Assembly: GCA_947498125.1 (NCBI GenBank)
Contig: CANMJH010000002.1
Location: forward strand, 687,001 to 751,000
Direction of reading: 5' to 3'
Source of the DNA: an uncultured Nioella sp.
Lineage (GTDB): Bacteria; Pseudomonadota; Alphaproteobacteria; Rhodobacterales; Rhodobacteraceae
DNA length: 64,000 nucleotides
Part shown: one piece after another, positions 43,812 through 52,376 of the stretch
How the letters are laid out: every line of letters starts with the position of its first letter
Position numbering within the stretch: the first letter of the stretch is position 1
Program-made: the position numbers and the translations under genes
The notes under the pieces: model-generated
Databases searched by the model: none
What the model saw: only the letters and a program-made list of their open reading frames with translations
Told to the model about the DNA's origin: nothing

Positions 43812-45215
43812 TTAGTGGTCGGGCATTGGGACTGAAGTTGATCCGTGTTTCGGCAGATTTCTAACCGCGTTCTCGCCACCATGAGCGCGAAGCAACTCAA
43901 ATTGAGCTGATTTCGCCAATTGGTCGATCATCTGCGGGGATTGACCAAGAACCTGCATGAGCGTGCCCTGCATGTCGTCAATGATGCTTTGAAAATCAGG
44001 AGTGCTACTGAGGTCTTTTCGCTCTAATGGATCTTCTACAAGATCGAAAATTTGGTCATTGTGATTTACATAGTGGCAGAGTTTGTAGCGACCTTGTCGA
44101 AGCATGAAGGCTGCATCCATTGATCCGGCCGCATGATATTGCGACATGACGGGCCTGTCAGACCCAATTGGGCTTGTGGCAATGGTTGCCAGATGATCCG
44201 GATGTGGCGGCTGTTCGGTAAGGGTGGCGAAGAGGCTGGTTAAGGATACAGGGGCGTCACAGACGCCTGCGGCTCCTGCAGCTGGCGCATAAATCAGGGG
44301 CACACCGACGCTGTCCTCAAAGAAAGTCGACTTGCCCCACATCCCGCGTTCTCCCAGATTATCGCCATGATCCGACAGATAGATAATGTCGGTATTTTCG
44401 GCAGCGCCATTGCGGTTCAAACTGTCCAGTACCGCCCCGATATTCGCGTCCAGAAAACTGACCAGCCCATAGTAGTTGCGTAGCGCTTCTCGCCGTTTGT
44501 CCGGGTCGAAATTGTCGTAGACATAAGATCGTCGCAACGCCGATAGCCAACTATGGTGGGCAACTTCATCAGGTTCGGGGCATTTCGGGTAAAGGTCCGC
44601 GTCGCGGTAAAGATCGTAAAACTCCGGAGGCGAGATCAGCGGAAAATGCGGAGAGACGAAGGAGACCAGCAGCGTCCACCCCTCTTGACCTGCATTGTCG
44701 TCAATCCACGCGCACGCCGCATCGCAAATCGCACGGTCATATCGGGTGTAGCTGCTTTCGCCGGGGCCCAAATTCTTTGCCAAAGCGCGACTTTGGTGAC
44801 GTACAGGCAGGGGGGCGCGAATGGATCCGGCAATATCTCCGACACCATTTTCTAAATGCATCGGCAGAATTTGCTGAGAAAACCCGGTGTCACAAGACGC
44901 GTCGCGATAATGTAGTTTACCAATCGAGACCACGTTTTTCCCCCGCTCGCGCAGGATATGAGCCCAACTATTCGGGTGACCGTCGTAAGGATGGGCATTG
45001 TCCCAATGTCCGGTTTTGTGAATGGGCTGCCCAGTGGCGATCGCAGCACGCGCCGGGACGCAAATAGGCGAGGGCGTATAAGCGCTGGTGAACCGGATGC
45101 CGCGGGCGGCCAATGCATCCAAATGAGGCGTCTGCACCACAGGATCGCCATAGCAGCCTAGAACGCGGCGCGCATGTTCATCACTCATCAGGATTAGCTG
45201 GTTAGGCGCGCTCAT
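43812..45215 (-). CDS. Sulfatase (Cys-type formylglycine)
   Basis: 467 residues. It starts MSAPNQLILMSDEHARRVLG; metal-ligand Asp in MSDEHA, and the formylglycine signature CVPARAAIATG with Cys52 (CxPxR...TG). Further conserved parts are SIGKLHYRD, VSFVSPHFPLISPPEFYDLY, and LSDHGDNLGERGMWGKSTFF. No signal peptide is seen, so it probably acts in the cytoplasm on an imported sulfate ester. It overlaps the tctA stop by one base (TAATG) and closes the operon with the TctCBA transporter, suggesting the transporter brings in a sulfated acid. Confidence 0.9.
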   Translation of the reverse strand: MSAPNQLILMSDEHARRVLGCYGDPVVQTPHLDALAARGIRFTSAYTPSPICVPARAAIATGQPIHKTGHWDNAHPYDGHPNSWAHILRERGKNVVSIGKLHYRDASCDTGFSQQILPMHLENGVGDIAGSIRAPLPVRHQSRALAKNLGPGESSYTRYDRAICDAACAWIDDNAGQEGWTLLVSFVSPHFPLISPPEFYDLYRDADLYPKCPEPDEVAHHSWLSALRRSYVYDNFDPDKRREALRNYYGLVSFLDANIGAVLDSLNRNGAAENTDIIYLSDHGDNLGERGMWGKSTFFEDSVGVPLIYAPAAGAAGVCDAPVSLTSLFATLTEQPPHPDHLATIATSPIGSDRPVMSQYHAAGSMDAAFMLRQGRYKLCHYVNHNDQIFDLVEDPLERKDLSSTPDFQSIIDDMQGTLMQVLGQSPQMIDQLAKSAQFELLRAHGGENAVRNLPKHGSTSVPMPDH

Positions 45216-46738
45216 TACCGGGCCTCCGTGTCGCGCAATTGCGCAACCTTTTTCTTCCGGGCGATATAAACGATCGAGGCCAGCATCACGACCCAGATCG
45301 CGATGGCCACAGGGCGCGTAAAGAATATGGCCGGAGATCCAAAGCCTTGCCGCAGGCCAATGAAGAAGTTTGCCTCGACAACGGGCGCTAGGATAATGCC
45401 GATCAGCATGGCCTGCGGCGGATACCCTTCGCGCCGCATGATATAGCCTAAACAGCCAAAAGCGACGGCCAGATAGACATCGAACATAAGATAGCGAGCC
45501 GCGTAGGCTCCGGCCAATGCAAATACCGCAATGACCGCCGCGATGATGGGCTGGGGGATTTGCGTGAGGCTGGATGCGACGAATGAGGCGGCGAACCCGA
45601 GGAACAGCAACAAAATGGCGGCAATCGGAATAGCGCCCAGCATCGCATATGCGGTGACGGTATGTTCGGCAAATAGCCGCGGGCCGACATTTAACCCATG
45701 TGCGGTCATCACCAAAAGCAGCACCGCCGTCGAGGATGACCCCGGAATGCCCAGAGACATCATCGGAACCAGCGCCCCACTGGCGCAGGCATTATCGGCG
45801 CTTTCACTGGCCACAATGCCGCGCGGATTGCCCTTGCCGAACTTCGCCTGATCTTCGGCATCCGGCGAGAATGTCACGGCCTGTTGGTAACTCAGGAAAC
45901 TGGCAATATTCGCGCCTGCGCCGGGCAGTGCCCCTATCAATGAGCCTATGGCAGTTGAACGCAGCAGATCGGCAGGTCGTTTCAACGCAAATCTTGCGCC
46001 TTCAAGAATGCCGCGCGCGCGCTCAGATATTGCCAGTTTGGTGATCGCCACGACATGCCCAATGTCCCCGCGCTGCCTTTGCGCGATCTCCATCACTTCG
46101 GCCACGGCATAGAGGCCAACCAGCGCTGGGATGACAGGGATGCCGTCAAAGAGTTCGATAAATCCGAAAGTTCCGCGTTCGGTCCCCCACATAGGGTCAA
46201 CGCCGACGCTGCCGATCAACAGGCCCGCTGCGCCTGCAAACCATCCTTTGATCCGATCCTCTCCGGCAATCTGGCCGACCATAACAATCGAAAACAACGC
46301 GAGGGCAAAGATCTCGGGCGCGCCAAATTCAAGCGCGGCGCGGGCAATGGCGGGAGCCGCAGTTATGGCGATAAGGCCTGAGGCAAAGCTGCCAATGGCA
46401 GAGGCCGCCAATGCCACGCCTAGCGCCATCCCTCCTAGTCCCAGTTTCGACATTGGAAATCCTTCAAGCGCCGTCACCGCGCCCGATGCTGTGCCGGGAA
46501 CATTGATCAGGATGGCTGGCATGGCTCCGCCAAACCTGACGCCAACGAAAAGGGCCGTCATGAGAATCAGTGCCGCGTTGACGTCCATATGAAGTGTCAG
46601 AGGAAAAAGGATAATCAGCGTATTGGACGCGCCAAAGCCCGGCAGCGCCCCCGCGACAACCCCAATGGCCACACCAATCGCGATGAGCGGCAGATTGATG
46701 AGAAGGAGCGGTAGAATTTCGGAAAGATTTGCAAGCAT
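45215..46738 (-). CDS. tctA: Tripartite tricarboxylate transporter large permease TctA
   Basis: 507 residues from MLANLSEILPLLLINLPLIA; AAGGTGA upstream supports this start. About twelve membrane segments; family motifs GALPGFGASNTLIILFPLTL and IGALPGAGANIASFLSYQQA, the duplicated glycine-rich loops of TctA. It works with TctB and the periplasmic TctC to import carboxylates. Follows tctB by five bases. Confidence 0.93.
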   Translation of the reverse strand: MLANLSEILPLLLINLPLIAIGVAIGVVAGALPGFGASNTLIILFPLTLHMDVNAALILMTALFVGVRFGGAMPAILINVPGTASGAVTALEGFPMSKLGLGGMALGVALAASAIGSFASGLIAITAAPAIARAALEFGAPEIFALALFSIVMVGQIAGEDRIKGWFAGAAGLLIGSVGVDPMWGTERGTFGFIELFDGIPVIPALVGLYAVAEVMEIAQRQRGDIGHVVAITKLAISERARGILEGARFALKRPADLLRSTAIGSLIGALPGAGANIASFLSYQQAVTFSPDAEDQAKFGKGNPRGIVASESADNACASGALVPMMSLGIPGSSSTAVLLLVMTAHGLNVGPRLFAEHTVTAYAMLGAIPIAAILLLFLGFAASFVASSLTQIPQPIIAAVIAVFALAGAYAARYLMFDVYLAVAFGCLGYIMRREGYPPQAMLIGIILAPVVEANFFIGLRQGFGSPAIFFTRPVAIAIWVVMLASIVYIARKKKVAQLRDTEAR

Positions 46739-46743
46739 GGACG

Positions 46744-47223
46744 TCACCTTTCCCACGGGCTGCGAGGCAACGGCACGTTCAGCAATTCCAACAAAAACAA
46801 CCAAGCCAGTGCCGTCAGCAATAGTGACAGAAGAATGATCCTAGGGGGCGTGCCCGCGCGCAGAAAGATAAGGATCGCTGGGAAAACAACAGCCGTTGCC
46901 CAAAGGAACCCAATCTGGCTTTGCCCCCAGATATAAAACACAAGCGCGCCTGCAAAGATAATCGCTGAGGAATGCGACCAAAGTACTGTCGAGCGCGTCC
47001 GGAACCACGTGCGCAGATCCACGCCGGCATTGCCTTTCCTCAAGGCACGAAAAGCCAACGCCGCCGCCAAAACCCCAAGAATGGTGGCGCAAAGTGCGCC
47101 ATAGCCTTGGGTTTCAAATCGGCTGCCCAAGACATCCGAAAGGTAATAGAGACAATAGCCCAATACCAAGATCGGCGTGATCCCGAAGCGAGTTGGCTTT
47201 GTTTCTTTCACTGGCTGCATCAT
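46744..47223 (-). CDS. tctB: Tripartite tricarboxylate transporter small permease TctB
   Basis: 159 residues from MMQPVKETKPTRFGITPILV; GAGGCAGG precedes the tandem ATGs. Four hydrophobic segments including TPILVLGYCLYYLSDVLG, GYGALCATILGVLAAALAFR, and ILLSLLLTALAWLFLLELL. The weakly conserved small subunit of the TTT family; identity rests on its position between tctC and tctA. Confidence 0.85.
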   Translation of the reverse strand: MMQPVKETKPTRFGITPILVLGYCLYYLSDVLGSRFETQGYGALCATILGVLAAALAFRALRKGNAGVDLRTWFRTRSTVLWSHSSAIIFAGALVFYIWGQSQIGFLWATAVVFPAILIFLRAGTPPRIILLSLLLTALAWLFLLELLNVPLPRSPWER

Positions 47224-47275
47224 CCTGCCTCGCAGCGCCCTCCGGGCCCGGGTTTGGGTCGAAGGACGCCTTTGT

Positions 47276-48256
47276 TTAGCCGCCTTGATCAAAGAGTTCG
47301 CGATATTGCTCGAGCAAGTTCAGGATGTCAGAGGCGGCGGTGGCCGCTTCGGCCTCTCCCCAGGTGATCAACTGAGAAGGCTGTGCCCGGATCGCACTGA
47401 AATTTGCGGCAAATTCGATGTCAGACACCACTTGTTCATAGGCCGCCATCAAGGTGCTGTACCGTTCGGGCTGGTTGGCCTCTAGGCTTTGATGCACCGC
47501 AAGCGCACGATTTGAGGCGGCGGCGAAAATTGGGACGCCCAATTGTTCGGCCAGAGGTGTGTGGTTTTCATTCGGCGATTCCGGGGCAAATATGCCAAGG
47601 CTTCTTGCCTCTTCCCCAAGTTGCTCGACGGCTGCAAAATTACCAACAGCCGCCTCGATATCCTCCGCCAACATCGCGGTTGCGGCGTTGCGGAAACCAG
47701 AAAAGGGGATAATCTCGAACTGCGCACCAGTTTGCTCGGCTAGATGCAAAAGCGCCAGTGTTTGAACGGACGACCAGTTTGCCACGCCTACGCGAATAGG
47801 CCGGTTGGTGGCGTCAGCAATCAGGTCGCTGGCCGTCTGATAATCCGATGATGCTGCGGTTGCCAGAATGGCGGGGTCATTTAGGTAAGCGCCCAACCAT
47901 GTGATCTCCTCCTCAAGGACAATGTCCTGATCTTGCGCGCCATAGCCCAAGAGTAGCGTCGGGATATTGCCTGAAAAAATCGTATAGCCGTCATCCTCAC
48001 TGGCTATGAAGCTTTGTAACGCAATCTGACCAGAGGCCCCGGGGCGGTTTACATAGCGCATTGGCTGGCCAAGCACGTCTGCCAGCGCGTCGCCGACATA
48101 TCGCGAGGCACGATCCATGCCGCCGCCTTCAGAGCTCATGATGATCATCGTTATCGGTCGATCCGGATAGGATTGTGCGGCCAGAGGCCCGCTTAGAAAA
48201 AGGGCCGCGCCTGCAGCAATCGCAGCCAGACCCCGACGTGTGAAATTCTTTGACAT
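47276..48256 (-). CDS. tctC: Tripartite tricarboxylate transporter receptor TctC
   Basis: 326 residues from MSKNFTRRGLAAIAAGAALF with a signal peptide ending near PLAAQ; GGAGG lies before this ATG. The TctC/Bug fold shows as SYPDRPITMIIMSSEGGGMD, VNRPGASGQIALQSFIAS and the later GFRNAATAMLAEDIEAAVGN. It captures the substrate in the periplasm for TctAB. The pocket cannot be assigned to a compound by eye. Confidence 0.9.
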   Translation of the reverse strand: MSKNFTRRGLAAIAAGAALFLSGPLAAQSYPDRPITMIIMSSEGGGMDRASRYVGDALADVLGQPMRYVNRPGASGQIALQSFIASEDDGYTIFSGNIPTLLLGYGAQDQDIVLEEEITWLGAYLNDPAILATAASSDYQTASDLIADATNRPIRVGVANWSSVQTLALLHLAEQTGAQFEIIPFSGFRNAATAMLAEDIEAAVGNFAAVEQLGEEARSLGIFAPESPNENHTPLAEQLGVPIFAAASNRALAVHQSLEANQPERYSTLMAAYEQVVSDIEFAANFSAIRAQPSQLITWGEAEAATAASDILNLLEQYRELFDQGG

Positions 48257-48300
48257 TCTTTCCTCCCATTTTGTTTGCGGCGCCGTTTCCCGGCGCTTCA

Positions 48301-49128
48301 TTAGGTTTCAGAACTGCCCGGCAGGCGGCTGCGCACTCCGGCAGCGCCTGCGTGATTTTCGATGGTCCGGTGACCCATTTCCCGGCTGATCCCCAAACGG
48401 CTGGGCTCCAGCCATTTGATCAGCTCGAAGTCGATATTGGGCCCGAGGTTCACGTCTCGCCCAATCCCTTGCAAAAGCGAGAGAATCTGGGGCTGCGTTT
48501 CCGCTTCGAAAATGAGTGTGTCAGGACCAAGATTCCTTTGCAGTCCCGCCAAAACTCCTACGCCCTGTTCAACGATTTCCGGGCTAAGCAACAGGTCGAT
48601 TTCGGATCGTTCAAGTATGATGTGGCGCGCGCCCGCGTCGCGCCAGATAGCCATCTCAGTCGTGGCAACACCTGGATCCAAAGGTTCGTTGGGATATTTT
48701 GCACCCCACTCGGCAAAGACCAAAATGCCATGCTGAGAATAAGCGCTGATATGGCGGGCCAGATCCGCAGCGGTCAGGTTGATGATATTATTCGACAATT
48801 CTATTGCCGGCGCGTTGATCGCAGCTAAGTAGGCGGCAAGTTGATCGGCTTTTCCCTGAGCCACTGCATTTTCGAACAAGATGCCACCAAAGAAGGGCGT
48901 GACATCAAACTGTTGATACATATCGATCTTTTTAAGAAGAAAGGCCTCGGGATATATGCGTGGGGCGAAGTTCGAAATTTTGACAAAGTCAACGAATGCG
49001 CCATAGGTTTCCAAGAATTCTCGCTGTTCACCAAGGCCTCGCATTCGATCCCTTACGATGGTCAATCCGGCGCTGCGCGGCTTGGCAGGGCGCAGATCGA
49101 CATCGAGGAAATCGAATGCGTATTTCAC
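48301..49128 (-). CDS. Phosphosulfolactate synthase (ComA)-like protein
   Basis: 275 residues with the ComA TIM-barrel pattern: RPAKPRSAGLTIVRDRMRGL, VDFVKISNFAPRIYP, VTPFFGGILFENAVAQGK, NAPAIELSNNIINLTAADLA and LVFAEWGAKYPNEPLD (the family E-x-G-x-K region). ComA joins sulfite and phosphoenolpyruvate into phosphosulfolactate, the first step of coenzyme M synthesis. Bacterial homologues without other coenzyme M genes have no established role. It overlaps the gntR stop by four bases and leads the tctCBA-sulfatase genes, so a role in organosulfur handling is inferred, and it could run in the degradative direction. Confidence 0.72.
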   Translation of the reverse strand: MKYAFDFLDVDLRPAKPRSAGLTIVRDRMRGLGEQREFLETYGAFVDFVKISNFAPRIYPEAFLLKKIDMYQQFDVTPFFGGILFENAVAQGKADQLAAYLAAINAPAIELSNNIINLTAADLARHISAYSQHGILVFAEWGAKYPNEPLDPGVATTEMAIWRDAGARHIILERSEIDLLLSPEIVEQGVGVLAGLQRNLGPDTLIFEAETQPQILSLLQGIGRDVNLGPNIDFELIKWLEPSRLGISREMGHRTIENHAGAAGVRSRLPGSSET

Positions 49129-49877
49129 TGACCTGCCCCTTCCATCTGAGATGTTCCAGAAAGCGAGACTCGGTCAGCCAGAAAGATCGAGCGGGTCATG
49201 AGGATCGGACGGCCATTCTGATCTTTGGTCACATCCTCGCGCTGCAGAATTATCGTGTCTGGTGACGCGCCTATGACTTCGGCGTCAAATGCGGTGATCT
49301 GCCCGGCAGAAACCCAAAACGCGCCCTGACGCGCCAGCCATTGTGGCGCGCGGTGCAGAACCTGCCGCAGATCCAGTTGCGTCAAGGCATGGTGCGGGAT
49401 GGTCTGCATCACATCGAGTGGAAGGTTGCAGGTCTCGTAGCCAATAGTGCTTCCCTTGACCAAAAGTTTCCGGCGGCACCGAATAGTGTTTTCTCCCGGC
49501 TCAATATCCAGAAGTTTCGCCATTCTGTCGGGCGCGGCCAAAAGGTCCGAACTGATCATTTCATAGCTAAGAGTGCCGGAATTTGCGCCGAACTCCAGAC
49601 TGGTCTGGCTCAGCTCGACCGATATGCGCGGCTCAGCAACAAACACGCCTACGCCCTGATGGGCCGTCACAAGCCCTTGGTTGCTGAGGTTCAGGATCGC
49701 CTGGCGAACAGTCGCCTGGCTGACGCTGAATTCCTCCATAAGCGCATTTTGCGAAGGGAGGCGATCGCCTGGGCTTAATTCACCGCACTGGATGCGCTGC
49801 GCCATTTCTTCGGCAATTTGTGCGTAGAGCGGTTTGGGCCTGATGCCCTTTTCAGTGATCTCGGGTTTTGCATTCAT
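49125..49877 (-). CDS. GntR/HutC-type transcriptional regulator
   Basis: 250 residues from MNAKPEITEKGIRPKPLYAQ (an ATG two codons upstream is equally possible; a far-upstream in-frame start is spurious). Winged-helix domain QIAEEMAQRIQCGELSPGDR, LPSQNALMEEFSVSQATVRQ; UTRA domain after EPRISVELSQTSLEFGANSG with CRRKLLVKGSTIGYETCNLP. It probably represses its own operon (comA-like, tctCBA, sulfatase) and releases on binding the pathway's small acid. A palindromic operator lies 16 bases upstream. First gene of the minus-strand operon. Confidence 0.9.
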   Translation of the reverse strand: MNAKPEITEKGIRPKPLYAQIAEEMAQRIQCGELSPGDRLPSQNALMEEFSVSQATVRQAILNLSNQGLVTAHQGVGVFVAEPRISVELSQTSLEFGANSGTLSYEMISSDLLAAPDRMAKLLDIEPGENTIRCRRKLLVKGSTIGYETCNLPLDVMQTIPHHALTQLDLRQVLHRAPQWLARQGAFWVSAGQITAFDAEVIGASPDTIILQREDVTKDQNGRPILMTRSIFLADRVSLSGTSQMEGAGQ

Positions 49878-49892
49878 GCACATGATATACAG

Positions 49893-49906
49893 CTCATGCG
49901 CATGAG
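49893..49906 (-). promoter_or_regulatory. Palindromic operator before gntR-comA-tct operon
   Basis: CTCATGCGCATGAG is a perfect 14-bp palindrome. On the minus strand it sits between TTTACA (-35-like) and TATATC (-10-like) 18 bases apart, the classic place for a repressor site. The predicted transcript would begin at or just before the gntR ATG, so it may be leaderless. Confidence 0.65.
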
Positions 49907-50102
49907 TTGTAAAACAAATTCGACTAAGATTGTAGGCGAGGAGGGTGAATTGCTCTTGTTTGCTCGATTTGAAGGAGCGCGAGGTGGCAGAAAAATGCTT
50001 GTATTTCTTGCATTTATGACACTTGTTTTCGGAATTCGGACCCAGCACTCGGGTCAATTTTGTCAGCCGCTTTTTCTACTGGTTTCCAGACAAACCCGAC
50101 CG

Positions 50103-50129
50103 AAGGAGTGCAATCTCCGCTCCTTTTTT
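50103..50129 (+). other. AT-rich gap 49907-50392 with weak hairpin
   Basis: No gene is supported between the gntR promoter and the second gntR gene. AAGGAG-tgcaatctccg-CTCCTT followed by TTTT (50103-50129) is a weak terminator-like hairpin on the plus strand with no upstream gene. Base composition is more AT-rich than the flanks. Confidence 0.3.
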
Positions 50130-50392
50130 CGGATGAATTTCCCTTTTTGCACCTGATGGAATCGCGAAATTCGTGAAGCGATCTCACTTGGCAATTACGG
50201 CCCCTCGCAAAACTCAGTGGCGCAGCGTTGCGGCATGTCCAATGCGGGAAAACCCCGCGTTGGACAGAAATTTGTCAAAGAAACAATCTAACCGCAAAGG
50301 ACTCAATAGTTCGCGTTGAAACAGACCCTACTAAACGCGAGCGCCCCTTGAGAATTTGTAGTGTTGGACAGGCAGAAAAAAGCTGTGGTTTT

Positions 50393-51061
50393 TCATTCAG
50401 AAAGGTTCGCCATGGCTTCGAGAGTATGATCCAAACCAAGTCGGATATGGGTCTCAAGCACCGCTTTTGCCTTGGTGATGTCGCGCGCAAGGGCGGCATC
50501 GAACATGTCCTTATGTTCCTGAACGGCTTCTGCACCGCGATAGGTCAGGACCAGCATTTGATAGCGCAAGTATTTGTCAAAGATCGTGCCATGCAGCGAG
50601 AGAAGATTTTGCGAGTTACACGCTTGAATGAGGGCTTGATGGAACTCCCAGTCGTATCGTTTCCATTGCTCTTTATGAGACGTATCGCCGTTGAGCATCT
50701 TCTGTTCAATCAGGTGCAGTTTGTGATGGGCGGCGACAAGGTTGCCTTCCCAGTCTGCGTCTCCACAAGCTATCGAGGTTTCGAGGGCGGAGCATTCCAA
50801 CAGGATGCGCAACTCTGCTATTTCAGTGAGGTCTTCAGCGGAAACCGGGCGCACAAAGAAGCCGCGCTGCTCTGCGGCTGTCACGAATCCCTCGCTGGCC
50901 AGTCGGTTCAACGTTTCCCGTAAAGTCGACACACTGGCCGCATATCGGTCGCGTAGACCATCCAGTTTAAGCTTCGTCCCCGGAGAGAGTTCACCAAAGA
51001 TGATATCATGTTTGATGCGTTCATATGTGCTTGACCCAACGGTGGGTGCGGTTTGTGACAT
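50393..51061 (-). CDS. FadR/FCD-type GntR transcriptional regulator
   Basis: 222 residues. Winged helix STYERIKHDIIFGELSPGTK, LKLDGLRDRYAASVSTLRET, LNRLASEGFVTAAEQRGFFV, then an FCD ligand domain with metal-type residues in RYDWEFHQALIQ, VQEHKDMFDAALARD and LETHIRLGLDH. Such regulators sense small organic acids. It is divergent from the Gfo/Idh gene across a shared 156-base region holding one copy of a 7-3-7 inverted repeat that recurs at two more promoters of the cluster, so it is the likely regulator of the cluster and of itself. Confidence 0.92.
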   Translation of the reverse strand: MSQTAPTVGSSTYERIKHDIIFGELSPGTKLKLDGLRDRYAASVSTLRETLNRLASEGFVTAAEQRGFFVRPVSAEDLTEIAELRILLECSALETSIACGDADWEGNLVAAHHKLHLIEQKMLNGDTSHKEQWKRYDWEFHQALIQACNSQNLLSLHGTIFDKYLRYQMLVLTYRGAEAVQEHKDMFDAALARDITKAKAVLETHIRLGLDHTLEAMANLSE

Positions 51062-51146
51062 GCCAGACCTTACGGTTTTCGGTTTGCTCAGGGAATAACA
51101 CGATCATCCGATATTCCTCAATGGCAGATAAAATATGCGAAAATAA

Positions 51147-51163
51147 AAAATATCATATATTAT
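51147..51163. promoter_or_regulatory. Operator copy 1 (gntR/Gfo-Idh intergenic)
   Basis: AAAATAT-CAT-ATATTAT, matching the palindrome AAAATAT-N3-ATATTTT at 13 of 14 arm positions. It lies 86 bases from the gntR ATG and about 55 from the Gfo/Idh ATG. Confidence 0.72.
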
Positions 51164-51217
51164 TGCGAATCTTATTTACTCTGTTAGCTTGCCTCAAGAC
51201 ACAAAGAAGAGGGCCAA

Positions 51218-52273
51218 ATGGGGCAACCACTAAAATTGGCGGTCGTTGGGGCCGGACTTGTTGGGCAGCGGCATATTGCTGCCATTGGCCAGGTGCCCGG
51301 CGTAGAGCTGGCCGCCGTGGTTGAGCCGGGCCCGACAAATCAATCTGTTCCCGTTTTCTCGTCCATGGACGAGATGTTTGATGCGGCTGACGTCGATGGT
51401 GTCATCTTATCGACCCCCACTTTGCTGCATGTAGAGGGCGCATCGGCCTGTATCGAACGTGGTGTGCCGGTGCTTATCGAAAAGCCATTGGCGACGTCGG
51501 CCGATGACGCAAAAGAGGTGGTTGCGACGGCCCAAGCCATGGGCGTTCCAATCCTTGTGGGGCATCACCGCCGTCACAATCCAATTATTCAGAAAACCGC
51601 TGCCCTGATAAAAGAAGGTGCAATTGGGCAAGTGCGTGCGGCGCAAGTGACTTGTTGGTTCTATAAACCTGACGATTATTTCGACGTCGCTCCATGGCGC
51701 AAAAAGGCAGGTGCGGGACCTATTTCGGTCAATCTGGTGCATGACGTTGACCTAATGCGGCATTTCCTCGGGGAAGTCGTGACCGTACAGGCGCAAAGTG
51801 CGCCGTCCTTGCGCGGGTTCGAAAACGAAGACCTTGCCGCTGCAGTATTGCGGTTCGAAAGCGGGGCCGTGTGCACCATCACAGTCTCTGATAGCGTCGT
51901 GTCCCCATGGAGTTGGGAACTAACGTCGCGGGAATACCCCATTTACCCCGCGACAAGCGAATCCTGTTACTTGATCGGTGGTTCGCAAGGTGCGCTTAGC
52001 ATTCCTGACATGCGGCTTTGGCAACATGAGGGCGGTACAAGCTGGTGGAATCCAATCAAGGCGACGGCGATGCCCGTCAGTTCGTCCGACCCGCTCATCA
52101 ATCAGATCGCCCACTTTGAAGATGTGATCAGAGGGCGTTGCGAGCCTTTGGTGACTGGAGAAGAAGGCCTAAAGACCCTGCAGGTTGTGGAGGCAATTCA
52201 AACCTCAGCCCAATCAGAGACGCTGATTCATCTTGGTTTTGGATCGAAGGAAACGATTAACGCAGTGGGATAA
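51218..52273 (+). CDS. Gfo/Idh/MocA-family oxidoreductase
   Basis: 351 residues. N-terminal NAD(P) fold LKLAVVGAGLVGQRHIAAIG, then STPTLLHVEGASACIERGVP and the hallmark EKPLATSADDAKE. The C-terminal catalytic domain has GHHRRHNPIIQKTAALIKEG and VNLVHDVDLMRHFLGEV with the conserved Asp-His-type region. Members oxidise hydroxyl groups of sugars or cyclitols; the substrate is unknown. AGAGGG precedes the ATG. First gene of the plus-strand cluster, followed by its own gap with operator copy 2 before the TRAP genes. Confidence 0.9.
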   Translation: MGQPLKLAVVGAGLVGQRHIAAIGQVPGVELAAVVEPGPTNQSVPVFSSMDEMFDAADVDGVILSTPTLLHVEGASACIERGVPVLIEKPLATSADDAKEVVATAQAMGVPILVGHHRRHNPIIQKTAALIKEGAIGQVRAAQVTCWFYKPDDYFDVAPWRKKAGAGPISVNLVHDVDLMRHFLGEVVTVQAQSAPSLRGFENEDLAAAVLRFESGAVCTITVSDSVVSPWSWELTSREYPIYPATSESCYLIGGSQGALSIPDMRLWQHEGGTSWWNPIKATAMPVSSSDPLINQIAHFEDVIRGRCEPLVTGEEGLKTLQVVEAIQTSAQSETLIHLGFGSKETINAVG

Positions 52274-52288
52274 AATATCCTATATTTT
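52272..52288. promoter_or_regulatory. Operator copy 2 (TRAP operon)
   Basis: AAAATAT-CCT-ATATTTT, a perfect 7-3-7 inverted repeat, starting at the last bases of the Gfo/Idh gene and about 90 bases before dctP. Confidence 0.78.
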
Positions 52289-52376
52289 GTAAAATGTATT
52301 GCGAAGTGAGAAAAATGAGGCATTAATACGCCACACAATCTGCCCAGAGGGGCATGAAACGTCTGGGAGGACACAT

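Noticed and set aside
50228-50923. 231-residue plus-strand frame opposite the FCD-type gntR gene
   Set aside because: Shadow of a clear regulator gene; composition is not protein-like.
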